Origin: DASSKA01 sp035690905
GTDB lineage: Bacteria > Actinomycetota > Actinomycetes > Propionibacteriales > Nocardioidaceae
DNA length: 16,208 bases
Assembly (NCBI GenBank): GCA_035690905.1
Contig: DASSKA010000214.1
Coordinates: 1-16,208 of the forward strand
Direction: 5' to 3'
Part shown: positions 1-6,248 of the stretch, piece by piece
Layout: every line of letters starts with the position of its first letter
How positions within the stretch are numbered: position 1 is the first letter of the stretch
Notes under the pieces: model-generated
The model's input: only the letters and a program-made list of their open reading frames with translations
Database searches by the model: none
Told to the model about the DNA's origin: nothing
Made by a program: the position numbers and the translations under genes

Positions 1-322
1 GGCACTCCGTCTCCTGGATCCTCCTGCGGACGCCGGTCGGCGCTCGCCCCCGTGCGAGCGCCGGCGTCGGCGAGGCCTCGGCCCGGATGTCCTTGCGCAG
101 CTTGCGCACCCGGGCCTCACGCACGACCCAGTAGACGAGCACGCCCACCCACGGCAGCACGATCAGCACCACCATCCAGCCCACCTTGGCCCACGGGCTG
201 AGCGTGTGGTCGCCCCAGAGGTCGAACACGGCCAGCACCCAGATGGTGACCGCTCCGACCACGACGAAGATCCAAAAGCTCCACAGGAAGACATTTCCGA
301 AGTCGGTCGTGATCTTGTCCAC
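1..322 (-). CDS. PLDc_N-type two-helix membrane protein (3' end cut by window)
   Basis: The reading frame is open from a GTG at 322-320 to the window edge (107 codons, no stop), so the C-terminus is missing. Residues about 12-30 (FWIFVVVGAVTIWVLAVFDL) and 42-60 (WMVVLIVLPWVGVLVYWVV) are two hydrophobic helices joined by a DHTLSPWAKVGW linker. This matches the phospholipase D nuclease N-terminal (PLDc_N) membrane module, usually found alone in small actinobacterial proteins and without nuclease activity. A basic, charged tail follows (REARVRKLRKDI). The GTG was chosen because a GAAGGG Shine-Dalgarno lies about 9 nt upstream and the first residues lead straight into helix 1. The function of such stand-alone proteins is not established. 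The gene points the same way as the acyl-CoA dehydrogenase to its right, with a 108-nt gap that shows no clear terminator. Confidence 0.8.
   Translation of the reverse strand, partial: MDKITTDFGNVFLWSFWIFVVVGAVTIWVLAVFDLWGDHTLSPWAKVGWMVVLIVLPWVGVLVYWVVREARVRKLRKDIRAEASPTPALARGRAPTGVRRRIQETEC
38..63. repeat. Perfect 10-bp inverted repeat, 6-nt loop
   Basis: CGGCGCTCGC at 38-47 is the exact reverse complement of GCGAGCGCCG at 54-63, separated by CCCCGT. It would form a very stable hairpin. It lies inside the 3' coding part of the PLDc_N gene and no T-run follows on either strand, so it is not a standard terminator. Confidence 0.6.
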
Positions 323-430
323 TGGTCAGCGCCCTTCGTGTGGTCGGTCGGCCCCGGTGGCCGGGACCCATCGTGACCGGGGCGCGCCCAGCCTGCCTCA
401 CCCTCATCAGGTGAACCAGGGCCGACGGCG

Positions 431-1603
431 CTAGAGCTGGGACTGGACGCCGGCGAGGAGCTGGCGGGCCATCACGATGCGCTGCACCTGGTTGGTGCCC
501 TCGTAGATCTGGGTGATCTTGGCGTCGCGCATCATCCGCTCGACCGGATAGTCGCGGGTGTAGCCGTAGCCCCCGAGCACCTGGACGGCGTCGGTGGTCA
601 CCTGCATCGCAGTGTCGGAGGCGAAACACTTGGCCGCGGCGCCGAAGAACGTCAGGTCGTCGTCGCCGCGCTCGGACCGGCCGGCCGCGGCGTAGGTCAG
701 CTGACGGGCCGCTTCCACCTTCATGCCCATGTCGGCGAGCAGGAACTGCAGGCCCTGGAACGACGAGATGGACCGGCCGAACTGCTCACGCTCCTTGGCG
801 TAGGCGAGGGCGTGGTCGAGGGCACCCTGGGCGATGCCCACCGCCTGGGCGGCGATGGTGACCCGGGTGTGGTCGAGGGTGCGCATCGCGGTCCGGAAGC
901 CGGTGCCCGGTTCGCCGATCACCCGATCGGCGGGCACACGCACGTTGTCGAGGTAGACCTCACGCGTCGGCGACCCCTTGATCCCGAGCTTGCGCTCCGG
1001 GGCCCCGAAGGAGAGGCCCGGGTCGCCCTTCTCCACCACGAACGCCGAGATCGAGCGACCTTCGACGTCCGGGTCGGTGACCGCGAAGACCGTGTAGTAG
1101 TCGGAGACGCCGGCGTTGGTGATCCACCGCTTCACGCCGTTGAGCACCCAGCCGTCACCGTCGCGAACGGCCCGGGTGCGCATCGCCGCCGCGTCCGAGC
1201 CGGCCTCGGGCTCGGACAGGCAGTAGGAGAACATCGCCTGGCCGGCGGCCACCGGGGCGAGGTACTTCTTCCTGAGCTCCTCCGACCCGGCCAGCAGCAG
1301 CGGCATGGTGCCGAGCTTGTTGACACTCGGGATCAGCGAGGACGCGGCACAGGCGCGGGCCACCTCCTCGATCACGATGCAGGTTGCCAGCGCGTCGGCG
1401 CCCGCCCCGCCGTACTCCTCGGGGATGTGCGGGGCGGCGAAGTCGGCCGCGACCAGTGCGTCGTACGCCGCCTTGGGGAACTCGCCGGATTCGTCGACGG
1501 CCGCGGCGTGCGGCGCGACCTTCGCCTCGCAAAGCTCTCGCACCGCGGCGCGGATGGCACGGTGCTCCTCGGAGAGGGAGAACAGGGGCTGATCGGGAGA
1601 CAT
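431..1603 (-). CDS. fadE25: Acyl-CoA dehydrogenase, FadE25-like
   Basis: FAD-dependent enzyme of about 390 residues, the usual family length, that oxidises an acyl-CoA to the 2,3-enoyl-CoA and passes electrons to ETF in the cytoplasm. The N-terminal helical domain includes PEEYGGAGAD (61-70). The first signature CLSEPEAGSD is at 128-137, and the C-terminal flavin-binding stretch QVLGGYGYTRDYPVERMMRDAK spans 341-362. The putative catalytic base is Glu368 in IYEGTNQ. Many stretches (CIVIEEVAR, SVNKLGTM, ERKLGIKGSPT, LDHTR, AQAVGIAQGALD) read like mycobacterial FadE25, which also sits beside purE-purK, so orthology is supported by both sequence and order. Its physiological substrate is not certain. 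The ATG at 1603-1601 has no Shine-Dalgarno but has TAGAAT 6 nt upstream, indicating a leaderless mRNA. Confidence 0.93.
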   Translation of the reverse strand: MSPDQPLFSLSEEHRAIRAAVRELCEAKVAPHAAAVDESGEFPKAAYDALVAADFAAPHIPEEYGGAGADALATCIVIEEVARACAASSLIPSVNKLGTMPLLLAGSEELRKKYLAPVAAGQAMFSYCLSEPEAGSDAAAMRTRAVRDGDGWVLNGVKRWITNAGVSDYYTVFAVTDPDVEGRSISAFVVEKGDPGLSFGAPERKLGIKGSPTREVYLDNVRVPADRVIGEPGTGFRTAMRTLDHTRVTIAAQAVGIAQGALDHALAYAKEREQFGRSISSFQGLQFLLADMGMKVEAARQLTYAAAGRSERGDDDLTFFGAAAKCFASDTAMQVTTDAVQVLGGYGYTRDYPVERMMRDAKITQIYEGTNQVQRIVMARQLLAGVQSQL

Positions 1604-1609
1604 AGCGGG

Positions 1610-1615
1610 ATTCTA
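1610..1615 (-). promoter_or_regulatory. -10 hexamer TAGAAT, leaderless promoter of fadE25
   Basis: On the minus strand TAGAAT is followed by CCCGCT and then the ATG of fadE25, so transcription should start at or next to the start codon. It fits the actinobacterial TANNNT -10. No convincing -35 is visible. Confidence 0.6.
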
Positions 1616-1641
1616 GGAAGCACCTGAGCTTCCGCGGCACG

Positions 1642-1647
1642 TAGCCT
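1642..1647 (+). promoter_or_regulatory. -10 hexamer TAGCCT, leaderless promoter of CoA-binding gene
   Basis: TAGCCT is followed by GGGTGC and the ATG at 1654. There is no Shine-Dalgarno. It lies 27 bp from the oppositely oriented -10 of fadE25 in a 50-bp divergent gap. Confidence 0.55.
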
Positions 1648-1653
1648 GGGTGC

Positions 1654-2088
1654 ATGTCAGCCACGTCACAGTCGTCCGTGCCAGCCTGGCTCGACCCGGG
1701 CAGCATCAGGTTCATGCTGCACGAGTGCAAGACCTGGGCGGTGGTCGGGCTCAGCGGCGATCACGGTCGCACGGCCTTCCAGATCGCCCGGTTCCTCCAG
1801 GAGCAGGGCAAGCGGATCGTGCCCATCCACCCTTCGGCGGCCGAGGTGCTCGGCGAGCGCGGGTACCCGACCCTCGCCGACGTGCCGTTCCCGATCGACG
1901 TCGTCGATGTGTTCCGGCGCTCCGCGGCAGCGGGCGAGTTCGCCGACCAGGCCGTGCAGGTCGGCGCCCACGGAGTGTGGTTCCAGCTGGGCGTCGTCGA
2001 CCACGACGCCTTCGAGCGGACCACCGCCGCAGGGGTGCCGATGGTGATGGACACCTGCCCGCTCATCGAGTGGCCGCGCCACTCCTGA
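1654..2088 (+). CDS. CoA-binding (YccU-type) Rossmann-fold protein
   Basis: Protein of 144 residues matching the small single-domain CoA-binding family (CoA_binding_2). A nucleotide-binding strand-loop reads WAVVGLSGD (28-36). KRIVPIHPSA (53-62), IDVVDVFRRS (81-90), VWFQLGV (108-114) and the family hallmark MDTCPLIEW (132-140) follow in the expected order and spacing. Such proteins bind CoA thioesters or a related ligand; no catalytic role is established. It is transcribed divergently from the acyl-CoA dehydrogenase, which suggests a link to acyl-CoA metabolism (inference). It converges on purE with only 7 nt between stop codons. The start is supported by the leaderless promoter and by alignment of the N-terminus just ahead of the Rossmann core. 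Confidence 0.88.
   Translation: MSATSQSSVPAWLDPGSIRFMLHECKTWAVVGLSGDHGRTAFQIARFLQEQGKRIVPIHPSAAEVLGERGYPTLADVPFPIDVVDVFRRSAAAGEFADQAVQVGAHGVWFQLGVVDHDAFERTTAAGVPMVMDTCPLIEWPRHS
2068..2084. terminator. Hairpin between convergent CoA-binding gene and purE
   Basis: GAGTGG (2068-2073) and CCACTC (2079-2084) form a perfect 6-bp stem with a CCGCG loop, covering the last codons of the CoA-binding gene and lying just past the purE stop. There is no T-run, so it is at best a weak or bidirectional terminator. Confidence 0.35.
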
Positions 2089-2095
2089 CTCCCGG

Positions 2096-2632
2096 CTAGA
2101 AGCCGACGGTCCGGTTCGCCTCGCCGCGCACGGCCCGGCCCTTGGCCTTCGCCTTCTCCCGAAGCTCCTCCTGGAAGCGCACCATCTTGCCGCGCAGCTC
2201 GGCGTCGGACGCCGCCAAGATGCGTACGGCGAGCAGCCCGGCATTGCGGGCGTTGCCGATCGACACGGTCGCGACCGGGACGCCGGCCGGCATCTGCACG
2301 ATCGACAGCAACGAGTCCATCCCGTCCAGGTGCTTGAGCGGCACCGGGACCCCGATCACGGGCAGCGGGGTGACCGCGGCGAGCATGCCGGGCAGGTGGG
2401 CCGCGCCGCCGGCGCCGGCGATGATCACCGCCAGGCCACGGTCGGCGGCCGCCTTGCCGTAGGCGAGCATCTCCTCGGGCATCCGGTGCGCGGACACGAC
2501 GTCGGCCTCGTAGCCGATCCCGAACTCCTCCAGGGCCCCGGCGGCCGCCTTCATGGTCGGCCAGTCCGAGTCCGATCCCATCACGATGCCGACCCGGGGG
2601 GGCTCGACAGGCTCGACCACCGGGCTCGTCAT
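2096..2632 (-). CDS. purE: 5-(carboxyamino)imidazole ribonucleotide mutase PurE
   Basis: PurE of 178 residues, class I type, which converts N5-CAIR to 4-carboxy-AIR in purine synthesis. The substrate-binding motif GSDSDW is at 19-24, the active-site SAHRMP at 47-52 (catalytic His49), and AGAGGAAHLPG at 72-82. VIGVPV, HLDGMDSLLSIVQMPAGVPVATVSIGNARNAG continues in typical form. The ATG at 2632 overlaps the purK stop in an ATGA, so translation is probably coupled to PurK, its partner enzyme. The first 12 residues (MTSPVVEPVEPP) precede the conserved core and are encoded by a repeat-like sequence. The C-terminal tail after about 150 is lysine/arginine-rich and variable. Confidence 0.96.
   Translation of the reverse strand: MTSPVVEPVEPPRVGIVMGSDSDWPTMKAAAGALEEFGIGYEADVVSAHRMPEEMLAYGKAAADRGLAVIIAGAGGAAHLPGMLAAVTPLPVIGVPVPLKHLDGMDSLLSIVQMPAGVPVATVSIGNARNAGLLAVRILAASDAELRGKMVRFQEELREKAKAKGRAVRGEANRTVGF
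2603..2624. repeat. CTCGACAGGCTCGACCAC-type repeat in purE start region
   Basis: Positions 2603-2620 read CTCGACAGGCTCGACCAC. Read on the purE strand it encodes VVEPVE. The first ten bases (CTCGACAGGC) also occur twice in the accA3 leader at 15349 and 15365. The motif resembles a short dispersed repeat that I recall as common in some actinobacterial genomes; only the matches in this window are directly visible. Confidence 0.45.
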
Positions 2633-3849
2633 TCGCTGTCCTCCCCGAGGTCCCCGCGGAACCAGGCCGCGGCGTGCCGGGCCCGCTCGACCACGTCGTC
2701 GAGATCGTCGCCGTAAGCGGTCACGTGGCCGACCTTCCGGCCGGGCCGCAGCGACTTGCCGTACAGGTGCACCTTGAGGCGCGGGTCGCGGGCGAACACG
2801 TGCGGGTACCCGTCGTACAGCTCCCCCACCGGACGGTCGGCCGGCCCGCCGAGGATGTTGACCATCACGGTCCACGGGGCGCGCGTGTCGGGGCTGCCGA
2901 GCGGCAGGTCCAGCACCGCGCGGAGGTGGTTCTCGAACTGGCTGGTCACCGCGCCGTCGATGGACCAGTGCCCGGTGTTGTGCGGCCGCATGGCCAGCTC
3001 GTTGACCAGCACCCGGCCGTCGACGGTCTCGAACAGCTCCACCGCGAGGATGCCGGTCACGTCGAGCTCGGAGGCCACGTCCATGGCGATCCGCTGCGCC
3101 CGCACGGCGAGCTCGGGGTCGAGGTCGGGGGCCGGGGCGATCACCTCCCAGCAGATCCCGTCGCTCTGCACCGACTCCACGACCGGGTAGGCCGCCACCT
3201 GGCCGGACGGGGAGCGCGCGACGAGCGCCGACAGCTCGCGCCGGAAGCCCACCCTTTCCTCGGCAAGGATCTCGACGCCGGTGCGGTGCGCGGTCTCGAA
3301 CACCGGGCCGCAGTCCGCGGCGCCCCCGACGACCCAGACACCCTTGCCGTCGTAGCCGCCACGGGTGGTCTTGAGCACGACGGGGAAGCCGCCCACCGAC
3401 TCGGCGAACCGCTCGACCGACTCGGCGTCGGCGACGAGCGCGTTGCGGGGGCAGGGCACGCCGAGGTGCTGGAGCCGCGCCCGCATCACGCCCTTGTCCT
3501 GAGCGTGCACGAGCGCCTGCGGGCCGGGCCGGCAGGCGTGGCCCTCCTCGGTCAGGACGTGCAGGTGCTCGGTCGGCACGTGCTCGTGGTCGAAGGTGAC
3601 CACCGAACAGCCCTCGGCGACCTTGCGGAGCACGTCGAGGTCGCGGTAGTCGCCGACGAGGGTGTCGGGCACGACCTGGGCCGCCGAGACGTCCGGGCCC
3701 TCGGCGAGCAGCCGCAGCGGCACCCCGAGGGCGACCGCAGCCTGCGCCATCATCCGCGCGAGCTGGCCGCCGCCGATGACGGCAAGCACCGGGCTGGCAG
3801 GGTCGAGCGGGGGCGGGGTGGCTGCGTCACGCGGGGCGGGTGGGGTCAC
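2629..3849 (-). CDS. purK: 5-(carboxyamino)imidazole ribonucleotide synthase PurK
   Basis: ATP-grasp enzyme of about 406 residues that makes N5-CAIR from AIR, bicarbonate and ATP, feeding PurE. The N-terminal dinucleotide-like fold begins VLAVIGGGQLARMM (21-34); TFDHEHVP is at 85-92. The ATP-grasp core has VLKTTRGGYDGKG (158-170), and the metal/phosphate region NELAMRPHNTGHW with SQFENHLRAVL lies near residue 300. These are PurK-specific. I chose the GTG at 3849-3847 because TACCCT sits 6 nt before it (leaderless) and no Shine-Dalgarno is present; it gives a roughly 20-residue Pro/Ala-rich leader before the fold. The frame stays open further upstream but that part overlaps the winged-helix gene. 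purK overlaps purE by 4 nt at its end. Confidence 0.94.
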   Translation of the reverse strand: MTPPAPRDAATPPPLDPASPVLAVIGGGQLARMMAQAAVALGVPLRLLAEGPDVSAAQVVPDTLVGDYRDLDVLRKVAEGCSVVTFDHEHVPTEHLHVLTEEGHACRPGPQALVHAQDKGVMRARLQHLGVPCPRNALVADAESVERFAESVGGFPVVLKTTRGGYDGKGVWVVGGAADCGPVFETAHRTGVEILAEERVGFRRELSALVARSPSGQVAAYPVVESVQSDGICWEVIAPAPDLDPELAVRAQRIAMDVASELDVTGILAVELFETVDGRVLVNELAMRPHNTGHWSIDGAVTSQFENHLRAVLDLPLGSPDTRAPWTVMVNILGGPADRPVGELYDGYPHVFARDPRLKVHLYGKSLRPGRKVGHVTAYGDDLDDVVERARHAAAWFRGDLGEDSE

Positions 3850-3855
3850 CCGTCG

Positions 3856-3861
3856 AGGGTA
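3856..3861 (-). promoter_or_regulatory. -10 hexamer TACCCT, leaderless promoter of purK
   Basis: TACCCT on the minus strand, then CGACGG, then the GTG of purK. It occupies the 23-nt gap after the winged-helix gene, so purK-purE can be transcribed separately from that gene. Confidence 0.55.
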
Positions 3862-3872
3862 TCGAGTGCGGG

Positions 3873-4208
3873 TCAGGAGGCGGACTTCGCCTGCTCGGCG
3901 GACTGCGGCGGAGCGACCTCGAAACGCAGGCCGCGGCCCCGGATCGTGCTGATCAGGCTCGGCCGGCGGGTGTCGTCGCCGAGCTTCTTGCGCACCCAGC
4001 CCAGGTGCACGTCGATGGTCTTGGCCGAGGTCCAGAAGTCGGTCTGCCAGACCTCGCGCATCAGCTCGTCGCGGGTGACGATCTGTCCCGGCCGCCTGAT
4101 CAGCGCATGCAGCAGCTCGAACTCCTTGTTCGACATCCTGATCTCGACCCCGTCGCGCCACACCCGACGGGACTCGACGTCGAGGTCCACCCCCTGCACA
4201 CTGATCAT
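3873..4208 (-). CDS. Orphan OmpR/PhoB-type winged-helix DNA-binding protein
   Basis: Protein of 111 residues consisting only of the C-terminal effector domain of OmpR/PhoB response regulators. The N-terminal beta sheet reads DLDVESRRVWRDG (8-20), helix 1 is LSNKEF-like (MSNKEFELLHALIRRPG, 25-41), then VTRDELMREVW (44-54). The recognition helix is TIDVHLGWVRKKLG (64-77), and the wing is ISTIRGRGLRFE (86-97). There is no receiver domain, and the 128-nt upstream gap is too short to hold one, so it is not a frameshifted response regulator. It probably binds DNA without phosphorylation control. Its targets are unknown; purK-purE immediately downstream and its own promoter are the obvious candidates. 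The ATG has TAACCT 7 nt upstream and no Shine-Dalgarno. Confidence 0.9.
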   Translation of the reverse strand: MISVQGVDLDVESRRVWRDGVEIRMSNKEFELLHALIRRPGQIVTRDELMREVWQTDFWTSAKTIDVHLGWVRKKLGDDTRRPSLISTIRGRGLRFEVAPPQSAEQAKSAS

Positions 4209-4215
4209 GGCCGTA

Positions 4216-4221
4216 AGGTTA
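4216..4221 (-). promoter_or_regulatory. -10 hexamer TAACCT, leaderless promoter of winged-helix gene
   Basis: TAACCT on the minus strand, 7 nt before the ATG at 4208. No Shine-Dalgarno or clear -35 is present. Confidence 0.55.
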
Positions 4222-4224
4222 AGG

Positions 4225-4238
4225 GGACATTTCGGACA
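4225..4238. promoter_or_regulatory. GGACA direct repeat, candidate operator
   Basis: GGACATTTCGGACA carries two GGACA boxes 9 bp apart (4225-4229 and 4234-4238), immediately upstream of the -10 of the winged-helix gene. OmpR-family proteins typically bind direct repeats as head-to-tail dimers, so this could be an autoregulatory site. That is inference from position and form. Confidence 0.3.
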
Positions 4239-4318
4239 CCGTTGGCAGAATCCAAGAATCCACAGGCCGCTTCGACGGGCGGTCTAGACCTTGCGAGACT
4301 CGGGGGTCCTCAGCCCGT

Positions 4319-4332
4319 CCCCCGGCCGGGGG
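4319..4332 (-). terminator. CCCCCGGCCGGGGG hairpin after the cyclase gene
   Basis: A perfect 14-bp palindrome begins 4 nt past the cyclase stop codon in the direction of its transcription. It could fold as a 5-bp G-C stem with a four-base loop. There is no T-run. A second short palindrome, GGTCTAGACC, lies at 4281-4290. Confidence 0.35.
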
Positions 4333-4336
4333 GCGC

Positions 4337-5326
4337 TCAGAGCCGGCGGACGGCCACCGGCTCGACGAGGCCGAAACCGCGCACCGGACGGGGCGGCAGC
4401 GGCCGGGTGTCGAACTGGTCGGTGGGCAACCGGTCGGCGGTCGCGTGGTCGGTGATCACCCGGTTGCGCCGGGCCAGCGTGGTCAGCCGGGCGGCCATGT
4501 TCACCGGCGGGCCGAACACGTCACCCATTCGGGTGACAACAGCGCCGGTGGAGAGCCCGACGCGCACGTCGGGAAGGCGGCTGTCCCGGCCGATCACGTC
4601 CACGATCCCCACCGCTATCTGCAGCGCCCGGACCGGGTCCTCGCAGACGAAGAGCACCGAGTCGCCGAGGGTCTTGATCACCCGGCCGTGCCGGGCGGCC
4701 ACCACGTCGGCGCAGCGCGACTCGAACACCTCCACCAGGTCCCCGATGCGGTCCTCGTCCATCTCGTTGGACAGCGCCGTGAAGCTGACCAGGTCGGCGA
4801 AGCCCACGGTCACGTCGGTGGTGTGCAGGTCCTCGTCCTTGGCGCCGAGCACCTCGACCCGGCCGACCGCGGCGGCCAGGTGCCGTCGCCAGGCGTAGAT
4901 GAGCATCTGCTCGAAGGGTGCGCCGACCTCTTCGGCGATCCGCAGGGCGCTCCCGAGCCGGCTGCCGGTGGCCTCCTCCCCCGCCTCGAGCTGCTCGACC
5001 CGAGAGGCCAGCGTGGCCACCTGCCAGTCGGCGAGCCGGGCCATGGTACGTCCGACCGCCCGCGTCAGCCGCACCGCGGTGTCGAAGTCGATGACGCCGG
5101 CTTCGACGGCCCTGACCAGGGTGCTCAGGGCGGCCAGGTCCGCATCGGTGAACGCCGGGTGCTCGCCCGCGTCGGGGAACCCGAGGGCCCTCCAGAGCCG
5201 GCGGGCCTGCTCGACCGTCACCCCGGCCGCCGTGGCGACGTCCTCGCTGGTCAGCGCGGGCGACTGCCCCAGGATCGCCCGCTCGAGCCGTTCGCGGGTG
5301 TAGCCGGCGGCGTCCGCCCCGGTCAT
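4337..5326 (-). CDS. Class III adenylate cyclase with N-terminal regulatory region
   Basis: Protein of 329 residues predicted to make cAMP from ATP. The C-terminal catalytic domain (about 168-329) has all expected residues: metal-binding Asp178 in GFADLVSFT and Asp222 in TLGDSVLF, adenine-selecting Lys218 and Asp269, and transition-state Asn276 and Arg280 in GPPVNMAAR. The Lys/Asp pair points to ATP over GTP. Residues 1-165 are helical, soluble and without membrane segments, with DVATAAGVTVEQARRLWRALGFP (29-51), resembling the regulatory half of Rv1264-like and Streptomyces cyclases; pH sensing as in Rv1264 cannot be judged from sequence. It lies 45 nt after birA on the same strand and may be co-transcribed. 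No strong Shine-Dalgarno precedes the ATG, so the start is probable but not certain. Confidence 0.93.
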   Translation of the reverse strand: MTGADAAGYTRERLERAILGQSPALTSEDVATAAGVTVEQARRLWRALGFPDAGEHPAFTDADLAALSTLVRAVEAGVIDFDTAVRLTRAVGRTMARLADWQVATLASRVEQLEAGEEATGSRLGSALRIAEEVGAPFEQMLIYAWRRHLAAAVGRVEVLGAKDEDLHTTDVTVGFADLVSFTALSNEMDEDRIGDLVEVFESRCADVVAARHGRVIKTLGDSVLFVCEDPVRALQIAVGIVDVIGRDSRLPDVRVGLSTGAVVTRMGDVFGPPVNMAARLTTLARRNRVITDHATADRLPTDQFDTRPLPPRPVRGFGLVEPVAVRRL

Positions 5327-5348
5327 CGGCCCGTGCCGGGGATCACGC

Positions 5349-5364
5349 CATGAGTCACGTCATG
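5349..5364. promoter_or_regulatory. CATGA-N6-TCATG palindrome upstream of cyclase gene
   Basis: CATGA (5349-5353), GTCACG, TCATG (5360-5364): a perfect 5-bp inverted repeat with a 6-nt spacer in the 45-bp birA-cyclase gap. Its TGA-N6-TCA core has the spacing of CRP/FNR-family sites (TGTGA-N6-TCACA). The outer TG is not matched, so binding by a cAMP receptor is only a hypothesis. Confidence 0.3.
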
Positions 5365-5371
5365 AATCTTC

Positions 5372-6214
5372 TCACGTCCCTGGGCCCGGCTCCGGCCGCA
5401 CATGGACGACGTCGCCCGCCCCCAGCAGCCGACTGCCGGCGGCCGTGCGCACCTGGAGCCGCCCGTCGCCGTCGACGCCGACGGCTTCACCGAGGACCGG
5501 GTCGCCGGAAGGCAGCTCCACGCGCACCTGGCGGCCGATCGTCGCGCACCGCCGCACGTAGGCCGCGTGCAGCCCCGCGTCCGGGTCCCCGCGCTCGGCC
5601 GACCACTGCAGGTAGAGCGCCTCGAGGGCGCGGAGCACCTCCCGCAGGATCACCGAGCGGTCCAGCGTGCTCGCGCCCGCGAGCTCCAGCGAGGTCGCGG
5701 TCGGCACCGGCAGCTCGTCGCGGGTCGAGGAGACGTTGATGCCCACCCCGAGCACCGCCGCCGCCGAACCTGGCCGCTCGACCCGCTCCACGAGCAGGCC
5801 GGCGAGCTTCCGGTCGTCCACCATCACGTCGTTGGGCCACTTCAGCGCGCACGGCACGTCGGTGACGCGGCGTATTCCCTCCGCAACCGCGATCCCGGCG
5901 AGCAGCGGCAGCCACGGCCACCGGGCGGGCGGCACCCGCTGCGGGACCAGCAGCGACGAGAAGGTCAGCGCGGCACGGGCCGGGGTGATCCAGCTGCGGT
6001 CCAGCCGGCCCCGGCCCTCGGTCTGGTGCTCGGCCACGAGCACCAGCCCCTCCGGCTCACCGGTCCGGGCGCGCTCGGAGACCGCCCCGTTCGTCGACGG
6101 GGACTCGTCGACCACCTCGACCGCGCGCCAGATCGACGCGCCTCCCGTCAGAGCGGCGGTCAGCGCGGCTCGGTCCAGAGGAGGGCGGCGCAGGTCGTCG
6201 AACCTCACAGGCAC
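5372..6214 (-). CDS. birA: Biotin-[acetyl-CoA-carboxylase] ligase BirA
   Basis: Class I biotin protein ligase of 280 residues that makes biotinyl-AMP and attaches biotin to the carrier lysine of the acyl-CoA carboxylase alpha chain, part of which is encoded at the right edge of this window. The catalytic domain has STNGAV (40-45), the biotinyl-AMP loop EGRGRLDRSW (66-75), KWPNDV (125-130) and the following Lys136 in RKLAGLLVE. GVGINV is near 156-161. A C-terminal SH3-like part follows (RQVRVELPSGDPVLGEAVGVDGDGRL region). There is no N-terminal helix-turn-helix, so it should not act as a repressor as E. coli BirA does. The start is a GTG at 6214-6212. It is divergent from accD5 with a 34-bp gap, an arrangement shared with mycobacteria. 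Confidence 0.95.
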   Translation of the reverse strand: MPVRFDDLRRPPLDRAALTAALTGGASIWRAVEVVDESPSTNGAVSERARTGEPEGLVLVAEHQTEGRGRLDRSWITPARAALTFSSLLVPQRVPPARWPWLPLLAGIAVAEGIRRVTDVPCALKWPNDVMVDDRKLAGLLVERVERPGSAAAVLGVGINVSSTRDELPVPTATSLELAGASTLDRSVILREVLRALEALYLQWSAERGDPDAGLHAAYVRRCATIGRQVRVELPSGDPVLGEAVGVDGDGRLQVRTAAGSRLLGAGDVVHVRPEPGPGT

Positions 6215-6226
6215 TAGCCTGACCTA
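6215..6226. promoter_or_regulatory. Back-to-back -10 elements between birA and accD5
   Basis: TAGCCT on the plus strand (6215-6220) fits TANNNT and would give an accD5 transcript starting near 6227 with a leader of about 20 nt. Abutting it, 6221-6226 read on the minus strand gives TAGGTC, 6 nt before the birA GTG; it misses the final T. The two would compete for polymerase. Confidence 0.4.
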
Positions 6227-6248
6227 CCGGACCCCGAGGAGGCGAACC

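Noticed and set aside
374..430. TCACC-N7-GGTGA stem between fadE25 and the PLDc_N gene considered as a terminator
   Set aside because: Only 5 bp, weak loop and no T-run; too little to call.
2674..4287. Long open frame (537 codons) opposite purK and the winged-helix gene
   Set aside because: Low-complexity His/Arg/Gly-rich translation typical of the antisense of GC-rich genes; purK on the other strand has full family motifs.
3873..4336. Winged-helix gene as a frameshifted full response regulator
   Set aside because: The upstream 128 nt hold a promoter and palindromes and cannot encode a receiver domain.
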